DNA of 64,000 nucleotides from Guillardia theta CCMP2712 (lineage: Eukaryota; Cryptophyceae; Pyrenomonadales; Geminigeraceae). The position numbers and the translations under genes were made by a program. The stretch spans positions 1-64,000 of the forward strand of contig NW_005434464.1 in the NCBI RefSeq assembly GCF_000315625.1, given 5' to 3'. How positions within the stretch are numbered: position 1 is the first letter of the stretch; each line of letters opens with the position of its first letter. The notes below the pieces were generated by a model, which was not told the origin of the DNA, made no database searches, and saw nothing but the letters and a program-made list of their open reading frames with translations. This document shows positions 1-10,505 of the stretch, one piece after another.

Positions 1-347
1 GCTGAGGCGGTGTATGTCTCGACCTTCTCCTTCTTGGGTTCTTCAATCTGCTGCATAAACCACTCTCTGGATGCGTCACTCCATCCAGTCATCGCTTCTT
101 GCAGAAGCTCACGTCGTGCCTGCTGACATGTCGAGCGGATGGCTTCTGCGATAGCGTCGGGGGTGCATCCCTCCACAGCCTTGCAAGCCTGGGCTGTCCT
201 GCTGTTCGGATAACGCTTCGCGAAGCTCTTCACCCTCTCGACGAGATCAGCTTCGAGGACAGAGGCATCCACAAGTCCGCTCTGCGTGTATTGGCATGAT
301 CTCCGATACAGCAGGTTGCGAACATTTTCATCATACTGAAGAACCAT
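1..347 (-). CDS. Partial paralogue of the neighbouring unknown gene, cut by the window edge
   Basis: About 115 residues of an open frame read leftwards off the window edge from an ATG at 347. The protein closely matches the N-terminal part of the gene at 758-2908: shared stretches include RNLLYRRSCQYTQ, EADLVERVKSF and CTPDAIAEAIRSTC. Similarity continues upstream of the ATG (QARGLYTSNSF against RARGLYRSNRSY), but there the two copies are out of register by an indel, so the upstream part of this copy is frameshifted. It is either a live gene starting at the internal ATG or a decaying duplicate. The family was not recognised and no function is proposed. A degenerate CCCTAAA tract lies just upstream, as it does for the second copy. 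Confidence 0.55.
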   Translation of the reverse strand, partial: MVLQYDENVRNLLYRRSCQYTQSGLVDASVLEADLVERVKSFAKRYPNSRTAQACKAVEGCTPDAIAEAIRSTCQQARRELLQEAMTGWSDASREWFMQQIEEPKKEKVETYTAS

Positions 348-452
348 ACTTAGAAAGCTATTTGAAGTATACAAACCTCTCGCTTGCAGCTTCCTTGGCG
401 CCCTGGCAGCTTCCCCTACACCACGCGTGCAGCCATGGTGCCTGAAATAACC

Positions 453-519
453 GGCCCTAAAGCCTAAAGCCTAATGCTGCCGAAAATAACGGCGGCCTAA
501 ACCCTAAACCCTAAACCCT
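453..519. repeat. Degenerate telomere-type CCTAAA/CCCTAAA tract
   Basis: Loose CCTAAAG and CCTAATG units are followed by about three clean CCCTAAA units near 497-519. The orientation matches the longer array at 3043-3112. It sits just upstream of the 5' end of the partial gene copy at 1-347, whose sense is leftward. The GC-rich 520-757 that follows shows no coding signal. Confidence 0.8.
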
Positions 520-757
520 GGGACTCACGTTCCAGCCGAAGTTCCCCCCGGGCCTCGGTCCGGACCGGGCCCTAGGCCCCGGCCGGCCGCCGCCCGGCCT
601 CCTCCACCCGCCCCCCCTCCCCCCTCCCCCACCGGCTTACCTGCTCTTACCTTCGTTGCTTGCCCCATGACCACCTGCTTTATTTCTTCCTCCTTCCCCC
701 CTTGGGGCCCACAGCTCCGCTCCGCCTCTTGTCCACCTCTAAGACTTGACTCGAGCC

Positions 758-2908
758 TCAAGCGCGCGAGAGGCCTGCACCGGCCTCCTCCTCCACGCCC
801 TCGCCCTCCTCAGCCTCCATGTCGACTTCCTCCCTCATCATCAGCCGCAGTCGGTCTTGCTTGTCGACCTTGCCCGTGCAGCTCAACCCATGGTGCTCAG
901 CAAATTTACTGATCGCAAGAAACAAGAGGCTTACAGATCGACTCTCGATGTCATCGCTCTCAGCCTCCTGCTCGAGCGCATCAGTCGCCGCTGCCCTTGG
1001 AGAGAAGGCGCTGCCCCTCCTCGCTGCCTTGTTCCCTTGCACCCGTGTCCAGCGCTGCTCGCCGAGGTACGCTCTGAGCTTTTCCTTCAACATGTTTCGC
1101 TTCGTTCCCAGCGTCGGCGTGGCCGCCCAAGCTCCGAGCGTCATGAACTCCACGTTGCCCGGCGAGCAGAAGGTGTCATGCAGCTTCCCAACACTCTTGT
1201 CTAGCTCCAGAGAGATCGGCTTGCCAGCTAGCAGCTCCTCCTCTGATGTCTCCAAGAGCATCGTCGAGAGGTCGAGCAAGACCTGTTGATCGACTGGCCC
1301 TGACGGCGACGCTGCTTCCATGGTGATCCTGTCGATGTCGCTGAGCTCCAGCCATCCAGCGCCTTGCTGCTGCCCTTGGGACTCTTGGGCTTGCTCCTCG
1401 CTGCTCGGGCTCCTCTCCTCCTCATGCTGAGGGTTGAGCTTAAAACCCACCGCTTCCAGCTTGACTTCCAGGATCCCTTCCAAGTAGAAGGGCATGTCGT
1501 CCATCAAGCGTCGAGCCTCTGCCTTGGTCGCCAGGGAGAGAGCTATCAGGCTCCCATCCCAGCTGAGCGTGTCACGATCCTCCTCGACCTCGACGCTGAC
1601 CGGCGTCACGCCTATCCTTCTTGCTAATTCCAACATGGCTCGCTTGACTCTCGTGATCGATGTGTTACCTCCTCCGCACAGCGCTTCCATCTCCTTCCTC
1701 GAGAAGCGGCCTGTGCTCATGCTTGACCTCGACTTGATCTGCACTCTGAAGCTGCTGCTCCCCGCATGATCTCTCTCGCGAAGTGCCCTCCTTTGCTTAG
1801 CGATCTTTCCCCTAGGAACGAAGGTGTCGGCTGTGAGCTCGACTGCAAACGTCTCTCTGAGCTTGGCGTCGTCGCTGATGAGAGTCAGGTGCACCCCCTC
1901 CATCGCCTCGCTCTCTCTGAACGAGGCCAAGGTCTGCTCGCAACTTGCCGTCGAAGGCGAGCTCAGCACCCACTCCAGCTCTTTTTGCTGGAGAGTTCCG
2001 GTACTTGCCCCAACAGCGACATACGTCTTCGGGCTCGGCCCCTTGCGACCTCTCTGCCCAGGACCCTGCACGAGCATGCCAGCAAGCGGTTGTACCTCTG
2101 CGGCTGCAAGAGATTGCGAGACCAGCTGAAATCGATAAATCTGAGCGATCTCAGCCGTCGACATTCCTCCGAGAGCTAAGAGCTGCGATAGCTCGGCAAG
2201 GCTCCCTCCCTTGCCCCAAGGTCCTCGCTTGGCTCGAAGCTTGAACGACCGGTCGTGTGCAATGCTGACTTCCGTTGCTTTAAACGCTCTGCCGTCTATG
2301 GTGTATTCTTTCCTGCCTTCCCATAGCTCCATGGCTGCTTCATTCCGAAGGAAGGAGACGGTGACTGAGATGTCGTCTGCTCGTGCTATCTCAGGTCTGT
2401 AAGGTGCTTTCCACATGATGGCCTTGTCGCCTCCATCGACTGAGTCTACCATGAGCCCCAGCTCCATAAGCTTCGTTTTCAACTTTTCTTCTTGTCGAAC
2501 AAACATCGAGGAAATCCCTAGGAGAGTCATGGAGATGAAGGAGGTCCCCTCGGTGCCTTCGGTGCCGATGTATGTCTCGACATTCTGCTTCTTGGCCTCC
2601 TCCATCTGTTGAATAAACCATGCTCTCGACTCTGAGCTCCATTCACTCAGAGAGTCTTCAAACAGGTCGCGTCTCGCCTGCCGACATGTCGAGCGGATGG
2701 CTTCAGCGATAGCGTCGGGAGTGCATCCCCCCTCAGCTCTGCAAGCATAAGCTGTCCGACTATTCGGATAACGCTTGGTGAAGCTCTTCACTCTCTCGAC
2801 GAGGTCGGCCTCTTCGACGTGGCCTCCAGAGCGCTCACCGTCCTGCGTGTATTGGCATGATCTCCGATACAGCAGGTTGCGAACGCTCTCATCATACTGT
2901 AGTACCAT
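758..2908 (-). CDS. Unknown protein, about 716 aa, member of a local duplicated family
   Basis: A single open frame without introns, read from the first in-frame ATG at 2908. The frame stays open to about 3013, and the partial copy at 1-347 is similar upstream of this ATG, so the true start may lie further 5'. The protein is hydrophilic and charged. It has a Cys-containing N-terminal region (RRSCQYTQ, CTPDAIAEAIRSTC), a basic central stretch near the middle, and an acidic C-terminus (VDMEAEEGEGVEEE). No signal peptide, membrane segment or known domain was recognised. The position beside telomere-type repeats and the tandem duplication suggest a subtelomeric multicopy family; that is inference from context. 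Confidence 0.6.
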   Translation of the reverse strand: MVLQYDESVRNLLYRRSCQYTQDGERSGGHVEEADLVERVKSFTKRYPNSRTAYACRAEGGCTPDAIAEAIRSTCRQARRDLFEDSLSEWSSESRAWFIQQMEEAKKQNVETYIGTEGTEGTSFISMTLLGISSMFVRQEEKLKTKLMELGLMVDSVDGGDKAIMWKAPYRPEIARADDISVTVSFLRNEAAMELWEGRKEYTIDGRAFKATEVSIAHDRSFKLRAKRGPWGKGGSLAELSQLLALGGMSTAEIAQIYRFQLVSQSLAAAEVQPLAGMLVQGPGQRGRKGPSPKTYVAVGASTGTLQQKELEWVLSSPSTASCEQTLASFRESEAMEGVHLTLISDDAKLRETFAVELTADTFVPRGKIAKQRRALRERDHAGSSSFRVQIKSRSSMSTGRFSRKEMEALCGGGNTSITRVKRAMLELARRIGVTPVSVEVEEDRDTLSWDGSLIALSLATKAEARRLMDDMPFYLEGILEVKLEAVGFKLNPQHEEERSPSSEEQAQESQGQQQGAGWLELSDIDRITMEAASPSGPVDQQVLLDLSTMLLETSEEELLAGKPISLELDKSVGKLHDTFCSPGNVEFMTLGAWAATPTLGTKRNMLKEKLRAYLGEQRWTRVQGNKAARRGSAFSPRAAATDALEQEAESDDIESRSVSLLFLAISKFAEHHGLSCTGKVDKQDRLRLMMREEVDMEAEEGEGVEEEAGAGLSRA

Positions 2909-3042
2909 GCTTAGGTAGCTACGGTTTGAACGATACAAACCTCTTGCTCGCAGCTTCCACCGGTCCCCTTGCGCTCTCCCTACGCGCCGCAGGGCAGCAT
3001 GTACCTCTGACAAGGCCCGGCTGCCTCTGACAAGGCCCGGCT

Positions 3043-3112
3043 CCTAAACCCTAAACCCTAAACCCTAAACCCTAAACCCTAAACCCTAAACCCTAAACCC
3101 TAAACCCTAAAC
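3043..3112. repeat. Interstitial telomere-type array (CCCTAAA)n
   Basis: About ten near-perfect CCCTAAA units, the plant/algal-type telomere sequence (TTTAGGG on the other strand). The array begins immediately 5' of the gene at 758-2908. In a chromosome this strand orientation would place the end to the left. The following bases to 3359 hold isolated CCTAAACCCTGAACCC remnants and A-rich sequence with no coding signal. Confidence 0.93.
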
Positions 3113-3359
3113 TCAGTCAGGAGTGTTGTCTCTCCCCCCTCTTGGCATCCAGTCGCCACCTACTCCTCCATCCTAAACCCTGAACCCGACGACATCGGGA
3201 GTGGATCTCTAAAAACCTATAAAAAAAAACTCAGGCTTCACTAAAAAACCTCATTCAGTACTCACTACCCCTCAGCCCTGATCCTCTTGACACAGATCAC
3301 CCACCCACCCCTAGCCATTCCAACTACTTTTCAAGTGCCGCAGAATTGAACGGTGAGCC

Positions 3360-4459
3360 ATGCGCGGCTGCTGGCCATGCCGGTGGGGCAGGGAAGAGAG
3401 CGGAGAAGGATGGCGATGGCCTTGGGGTATGGGAGGGAGAAATCAAGAAGAAGAACCGATAGGTCTCGGAGCTGGTCGTATGGTCTATGGGAACCACCGG
3501 CGCACAGGGAAATTGAGGTCTCCTCCAAAGCTGATCGAAGCAGGAACCGATGGATCAGAGGAGGGAAGGACTCCGAGCTTCTTCGTAGAAGCCTCCGTTG
3601 TGACTGTATCGGGACTGCAACCTGTGCAAATATTTGAGGGGACCATGTTTCATCCACACGCCCTGGCCGGGAAATATGCGAACATGAATGGCAGTGAAAA
3701 CGGAGAAAGTTCCTTCGACAGGCAGAGCAACAGAAAGAACAGCAACTATCCATCAATATGTGAGGAAGATGGTTTCGATGGAGCTCTAGACCCATCGCAA
3801 TTGGAAGCCATTGCTTCCAACACTGGTCTACAACTTATCCGTGAGTTGCCACTTCAACTCCTGCCTTTACTTTTTTCAACAAACTTGTGTTGAGTTTACC
3901 TCGGCAATTATTACATGCTACCTTCTTCTTTTCTTGATCATTTTCCTCTCTCAAATTCTATCTTGATCTGATTGCTTGTACAGGATGTGCACAACTGCTA
4001 ATTGCCAACGGGAGAGAAGAAGCAGCCCTGAGCACGTACAAGAAAGCAATTCTTGCTGACCCAAGCAACGTGCTCGCCCTCATCCAATGCAGCGATCTCT
4101 TATTCGAGCATGAGTACACAGAAGAGAGCGAAATGCTTCGAAATTGCGCCAAGTCAATCATGAACAAGTATTCAGACAGCGAGGGAGAGGAGGAACTTGA
4201 AGCAATCATGCAGGAAGCGCTAACAGAACAACAGCGAGAAGTTGAGAGAACGCCGCTGCCCAACGTGGAGGCCGAGGAGGTCGAGGCTCTTGTGGAAACC
4301 ATATGGAACCGCTTTCAAGAGGTGATTCAAGCTTCGCCACTTATCATGGAAGATGGAGAGGATTCTCCTGCAGAAGAATCGTGGGACGACGAAGTTGATG
4401 ATGGCGGCGTGCAAAGGAGCATGTCACTTCCTGTGTTGACCCAAGCAGAGTTGGAGTGA
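3360..4459 (+). CDS. TPR-like protein, two exons, about 318 aa
   Basis: Exons 3360-3840 and 3984-4459, with a GT-AG intron of 143 bp that joins in frame as QLIR-CAQLLIANG. Exon 2 opens with a tetratricopeptide-like unit: CAQLLIANGREEAALSTYKK followed by an AI..DPSN..AL pattern. The C-terminal half is strongly acidic. The N-terminal third is basic and Gly/Arg-rich, with no clear targeting signal. TPR units normally mediate protein-protein contacts; the partner is unknown. The start is the first ATG of the frame and could lie further in, for example at about 3480. A CACCCACCCACCCC block lies just upstream. Confidence 0.6.
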
Positions 4460-4772
4460 AAGATCGAGATTTACTTCACCACAGCTGTCGATGTACGATA
4501 AGTTGATGTCGTCCGAGATTCATCTGACTCACATCTCCACATACTTCAAGGTTACGCAAATTGCTTGACTGGTCGCTCCTCATCAGAGTTGCTCAAGTAT
4601 TTTGATCATGGTTCTTCCTTTCGCTGCCTCACTTAATATCCTTTCCATCTTCCATCCTAATTTCATCAACATTTTTCAAGTCAATCTTATCTCGATGGTA
4701 TTTTGCGCACATGCATCACACGGTCGAATACTCCTTTATAAATCGATTTTCTGCTTTATTCTTTCAGTCTCG
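4460..4772. other. Short intergenic spacer between convergent genes
   Basis: AT-rich 3'-flank sequence between the TPR-like gene (+) and the Kelch gene (-). No feature was recognised. Confidence 0.5.
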
Positions 4773-6469
4773 TTACTTGTGCTCTCGAGGACGAGTGGAA
4801 GATACAGTCTTGCCAGAGCCATGGGAAACGGAACCCTCAGCTGCGTCTATAGATTCTTCTTCCTCAAGCTTGACAAGACGAGCAAACTCTGTAACTAGCG
4901 GCTCCAGCACCTCGAACCTCGCGACGGCAAGCATGAATCCGTCACGTCTCATCTGCTTCCCCGAGCTCTTTCTGCTCTCCCATGCTTGCATCCCCCAGCG
5001 GTCCCTCGTTCTGTCGAAAAACTCCTTGAGGCCTTCCCCGACCTTGGGGATCTCTTCCTCCTCAAACTTGCTTAGCTCCGCTCGCAGCTCCATACCTCTC
5101 TTTCTTCTTGCCTCACGAGACATAGACGCAATCGCAGCCGCCGCCGCCTCTTCTTCTCTGCGCTTTGACTCTTGAAGAGCAAGCTCCTCCCTCTCCCTTT
5201 CCTCGGGCGTCTTGAGCCGTTCTGCCTTGACCTTCATGGTGACCTCAAGATATCTAGATGGGTCAAGGGAGCGGAGAAAAAGGAGTTCTTTCAAGTTCTT
5301 GTCCTCGCGTAAAAAGAGATCGACCACTTCCTTGTCCGTCATGGTTTGCACAGCTTCTTGCAAGCTCCTTTCCTTGCCCTTTCCTTCGTCACGTTCTTCC
5401 TTCACTTCTCCTCCTGTTTGTTCACGCTCGTCCTTGACTTCGTCTGCTTCATCCTGACCATGGCCTTCCCCCAGCTTCTCATCTGCGTCAGTCTCCATCT
5501 CTACCTCTTCGTCGTCTTCGCTCTCCTCTTCAGTCCCATCTTCACTGTCACTCCCCTCCATGTCTTCTGAGTCCCAGGCCCCGTCGTCCTCCTCGTCCTC
5601 CTCGTCCTCATCTTCAACCCAAAAGCTTGCAGCGGCAGAAAGTTGTTGTATCATTTTGAACTCCGTCAACTTGCTCATATCAAGCGTCCAGATGTCATCC
5701 AGAGTGACCTGCAAGAAAGTTCAGAACCAGCTGAAAAGTGATAGGCAGAAAAGATGAAGATGGCGGAGTTGAATCATAACAAGGCATCTAAGGAGAGATA
5801 CAACCAAAGAAAGCAAGAGACAGACAGAGATAAATGCTTCACCTCTCTCTTGTCGGCATCGACTTTTCCACCAAAAATGATAAGTTCGTTTCCTCGGACC
5901 GAAAGATGCGAGTTGATTCGCTTCATTGGTCTTGAGCTGTTTGTGTCCTCTTCCGTGACTTCCTGTACGACCTCCACCTTCTCATCCTGCACCTGAGTAA
6001 CACAAGAGCCAATCCACCGTCAGCAAGTCACATCAAGAGAAAAGGAAGTGAAGAGTTCAGAAAGGTAAGGGAGGGAGGGAAGCGGAAGTCAGGCTAGAGG
6101 AGGCGAACAAATCATGAGAAAAGGTACAACCTTCTCTTCCTTCTTATGCTTGAAAAGTGACGGCATGAGAGATGCTATGGTTCCTCCTTCAATGCCGTCA
6201 CGGCTCCCACTATGTTCTTCTTCCGCTTGTTTGTCAGCGATAATTTCCTCATTGCTGTTGCTTGCATGTTGGTTTTTGCTCCCTTGTTTCACCTGAGACT
6301 CATGCTCTTGTTGCCCAGATTCCACGGGTAGAAGCAACATGCAATCGGAAGAATGGACTAGCGTTTCTCTCTCGTGTTCATCTCCTTGCTTTTCTCCTTC
6401 TCCATTTCCTTTTCCCCATCCTCCTTCTCCTCCTCCTCCTCCACTACCTCCTCCTCCTCCTCCTCCTCC

Positions 6470-6506
<37 letters not shown>

Positions 6507-7946
6507 TCTCCTCTTCCTCTTTGTTCACATCTTGCTCGCGTTTGCGCGACAAAGACTTTTGCATCTTCTTGAATTTCTTCTTTCCAAGGAATTCCACGTC
6601 TTCCTCCTCCTCCTCAACATCGTCCTGTCCTTCATCTTCTTTGCCCTCGATATGCTCCGCAGCCTGAGAAGTGTCCTCCTTTGCCTTCTGCCTCCGGCCG
6701 CTAGCCTTCTTCTTGCTTCTGAGTGTGACAGGAAACCAACGGCGCTGGTCCATACGGAAGACGAAGATGTCGTTGAAGAAGGTTGAGGTGAGGTCGTGCT
6801 TGCTGTACTCGTCGTGCACTCCTCCAAAGACAACCAAGTTTCGTTTCTTATGCACACACGTTGAAAAGCCACAGCGAGGACTGGGAGGAATCCCTCCTCT
6901 CCTCACTTTGGTCCAAACGACTGCCCGAGGGTCAAGACTCCACATGTCAGTATGCACTATGCCGTGGGAGTCGTCGGATGAAGAGAAACTTCTACCATGC
7001 TTGGTGTATCCACCATACACAAAGATCATGTCCTCAAACTCCCCTATGCCACAGGCTGAGCGAGGAGAAGGCCAGCTTACGTTGTCTCCCTTCTTATCTT
7101 CCCCAAGCTTCTTCCACTTCATCTCCCCAAACTCAAACAGGTAAGCATCGTTGAAGTAGCGGACGTCATGCCCTGTGTCATAGAAACCTCCGAATACAAA
7201 CATGCTATTCTTCCATAGGATCTGTAGTCTTACAAGTAAGCAACTTCGTCTTCTTTGAAATTCCATACCGCACGATGCCCACTCCTCGGTGATGGGCCAT
7301 TCTTGCTAGTGATCTCTTCCCATTGACAGTTCGCCTGCAATTGTTTTCACTTTCCCACTTTTCACCAGCGACTGCAATGACAAAGGCTAACCGCATCCAG
7401 CCGCCACATGTCCTTGTGATGGTAGAACTGCATCTGACTCGGAGACGTGAACTCCCCTCCGAAGATATACAAGTGAGTGCGAGAGGCCACGGCCTGGTGC
7501 GATGAGCGCGGCTTTGGAGTGTTGGGACTTGTAACTTGTGACCACGTGAGAACCCCTTTGTTCTCTTTAAGCCGGAAACTGTCGCAAACAATTCAATCAC
7601 AAAAATGTTGAAAAAATAACTCACAGATGGTTGTATACAAAAACACGTTCTCCGTTGTAATATTCGCCTCCAAACAGAAAGAATTCATTTTCTTTTAGTG
7701 GATTGCAGGTAAAGCTTGCATGAACCCGTGGAGTTGGTTGTTCACATATTTCTTCTGTTACAACTTTCCTGTCTCGGTCTTTGGCTGCCAGCTGATTTAG
7801 AATCAACTCGATGTCTTCTTCCTCCGGGAGCCCACTTTTTGATCGCTCTTTTGCCTCTCGCTTTGCAGCTTTCTTTGCGGTTTTTAGTGCAGTCTTTTCT
7901 GCTCCTTTGCCCTGTTTCTTTTGTCTTTCTTCTTATCTTTGCCCAT
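4773..7946 (-). CDS. KLHDC4: Kelch-repeat protein, KLHDC4-like, with C-terminal DUF4110
   Basis: Multi-exon gene. Supported exons on the minus strand: 7946-7625, 7578-7392, 7334-7269, 7221 to about 6360, about 6340-6131, 5992-5843, 5708-4773. The N-terminus is Lys-rich and is followed by six Kelch-type blades (FFLFGGEYYNG, LYIFGGEFTSP, MFVFGGFYDTG, MIFVYGGYTKHG, LVVFGGVHDEY, LIIFGGKVDADK). Between blades five and six lies a long Asp/Glu low-complexity insert encoded by triplet repeats (about 6420-6513). The C-terminus carries the DUF4110 signature (GLKEFFDRTRDRWGMQAW). This order is that of KLHDC4, a conserved protein of poorly known role. Two oddities: the expected ATG at 7946 is one base out of frame with the rest of exon 1, and no clean splice was found near 6340-6400. 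Confidence 0.85.
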
Positions 7947-8021
7947 AGTTGCGGTCAAGTTTCGACGAACAACTTCCAGTCAGATGATCGCTTACTGTTG
8001 AGTGGAATTATGTTATCCCTG

Positions 8022-8210
<189 letters not shown>

Positions 8211-8629
8211 CTTCCTGCTTCGCGGTCGGCTCCTCCTCGTGTTGGCTCCGTTCAGCTTTGGATTCGCTCCTCCATTTCCTCCATTTCAACCACACGTGCA
8301 AATGGTTGCAACCGTTGGCAGCAGTTGCAGAAGTCGGACCACAATGATGGGTGACTTCTGATTTGGGTTCATCCCCGCTCGTGCCCTAGCAATAGTGAGT
8401 GGCGAGAGGAGTGGCGATGAGTGGCGATGCGGGTAGGGTAAGGTGATGGGTGTGAGGAGAGGAGCACAAGGTCAGGAGGGATGAAGGAGAAGACAAGAAA
8501 TGGATCAAGATAATGACAGAAGCGAAATGACGGGATGATTCAGCTGAGGTAGACTGTCAAAGTTACACACCAAGCCAACGTTGTGGATTCAGAAGCAGCA
8601 GCAGTCAGTCACATACATCAGCGCACTTG
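8211..8629. promoter_or_regulatory. Divergent intergenic region between Kelch gene and MKS1
   Basis: Holds GGGTAGGGTAAGG-type purine-rich sequence near 8430-8445, similar to blocks found in other 5' flanks of the window. No RNA gene or further open frame was seen. A promoter role is inferred from position only. Confidence 0.3.
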
Positions 8630-10394
8630 ATGTCTTCTTCAGATTTTCTGCTGAAAGAAAGAACGAGGAAGGTTCGATATCGCACAGATGACCCGGTGTC
8701 GAAGCTGAAGATCAGAATTATCCTCGAGCAGAAGCAAGGCGACAACGAGGAGGAACCCTGGGTCAGGAAAGAGAGGGTCTTTGAATGGCAAGAAAAGGTT
8801 TTCGGAGCTCAAGATTTTGAGATGTATTGCCAGCTTGCCAAGACAAAAGGCGGCGATGAGAAGCAAGGGGTGGAGGAAGAGACAAGCGGCGAGTTGAGCC
8901 CCTTGCAACTCAAATATGTCCGCGCAGTCTCTCGTGTTGCAAGAGCAGAGACGATCTACTCGTACGTCGACGCGGACGATTTCAATGACATTGATCAGAG
9001 AGCCCCTCTTCTCAACTCGTTGCAAGGAGATACAGAAACGAACCTCGCAAAGATGAAAGATTTCTCCGAGCTATCTCGAGGGCGGCCTTCCCGGCATGGA
9101 GCAACGTCAGAAGAAAGTCGTCAATTCACGATGATGTACATTGTAGCGGATCTTACCAGTGATCAATCGCAGTCTGAAAGCGGAGAAAATGTGTTCAGGA
9201 AGCAGAAGTTCGTGCTATGCAAGATTAAGGCATACGATGACGGCTCTGTAGACATGACCCCCGGCTTCTCGCCCGAGCCCTCCATCAAGATCGACATCCT
9301 TCAGAACTACAAGTATACGCAAGCTGATCTCGGTATCCCCTATCGTATCCGGACAGAAGGAGGATTCAACTATGACTACTGGATCATCAATGACACGGAG
9401 ATGACAGATGAAGCCGCCAAAAATCGAGCAATAGCCAACCAGAAGAAGTACCAAGATCAACTGCTCAGCAAGGCGCAAGAGCTGCGAAAGAATTACATCG
9501 GAACTGAGTTTGACTTATTCAATACAGCCGACAAGGACGACGAGTGCAGGATGTTCATCAATATAGAGATTGTGAGTGCGATTGGTTTTGATCGAGATCA
9601 TCTGTACGTGCAGTACCTTGTCGACATTCCTGAGGGCTGGCAAGTGGTTGAATCTCAAGATCCGGACGACTCTCATCCGGTGTGGGGCAACACTCTTCTG
9701 TCTACAGTCCGGCACAAGAGGAGCGGATACGGCCTCGGATCGCTGCTCGGCCTTGCCGACGGTTTCGAGACTCTCAACCGAGTGGCGCATTTCGCACATC
9801 CCATCCACTTGGAGCTGCAGAAAACGAGAAACGCAAACGGGAAGAAGCCAGTGCTGCTCCTACAGGTCAACTCGTACGACCGTTGGGATAGACAGCGCGT
9901 GCAGGGCTATGGGCACCTGATCCTTGCAGGCGAGACGAGCTTCTGCGAGCACAAGATCAGCACGTGGACTCCAACTCCCAGCCAGGTGGGGAGAATGCGG
10001 TCCTTCTTTATAGGAGGGTCCCCAGAATTGAAAGACTTCCGCTTTGCTGGCCTTGAGGCAAACAAGGCTGGAAATATCCTGAGTCGATATGGATTCTCCA
10101 CAGAAAGCTCAGGTCTGACGTTCTTCAAGTCAACTACTGGTTTGTTATGGTCTTGACCGCAGGAGACGTCATCGTTCGAGTGAGCACTGTAGTGCAAAGC
10201 GCGTTTCTTCAGCGATCGAAAGGCGGTGGATCGTCAAGGACAGATGAACCAGGTACCTCCCTTGTTTCTACCGGCAACCTGCTCAAGACAATTCCTGCAG
10301 GAGTTTCCGGAGTAGATATTGTAAGATAACCAAGTCAAAGCCTGTTTGCTAACTCTCCATGTAGGAAGTGAAAAGACGGAACAAGATGAAGTGA
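8630..10394 (+). CDS. MKS1: MKS1, B9-domain protein of the ciliary transition zone
   Basis: Three exons, 8630-10112, 10163-10320 and 10365-10394, give about 556 aa; introns of 50 and 44 bp keep frame. The N-terminal half contains YSYVDADDFND, matching the conserved MKS1 region. The C-terminal half is a B9 (C2-like) domain, with FINIEIVSAIGFDRDHLYVQ, RVQGYGHLILAG, MRSFFIGGSPELKDF and ILSRYGFSTESSGDVIVRVS in family order. Removing intron 1 restores the ESSG-DVIVRVS join typical of the domain end. MKS1 works with B9D1 and B9D2 in the transition-zone gate at the base of cilia, so a flagellated stage is implied. The first ATG of the frame, 8630, is taken as start. Confidence 0.92.
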
Positions 10395-10505
10395 CAAATC
10401 CAGCTTGCGCAATGAACGTATCTGTTACCAAATTGAACAAGAGACGATCATTGGTAGCTGAAAGCATCAGATATAATGTTTATTCAAGATAAAACGTCAA
10501 TCGAC

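Noticed and set aside
3043-3112. True chromosome end
   Set aside because: Unique genic sequence continues on both sides, so the tract is interstitial in this assembly.
6262-6786. Plus-strand frames rich in Leu/Ile, His or Ser
   Set aside because: Antisense to the Asp/Glu repeat of the Kelch gene, whose blades are clear on the minus strand.
9215-10197. Minus-strand open frames within MKS1
   Set aside because: Antisense shadows of a well-recognised B9-domain coding sequence.
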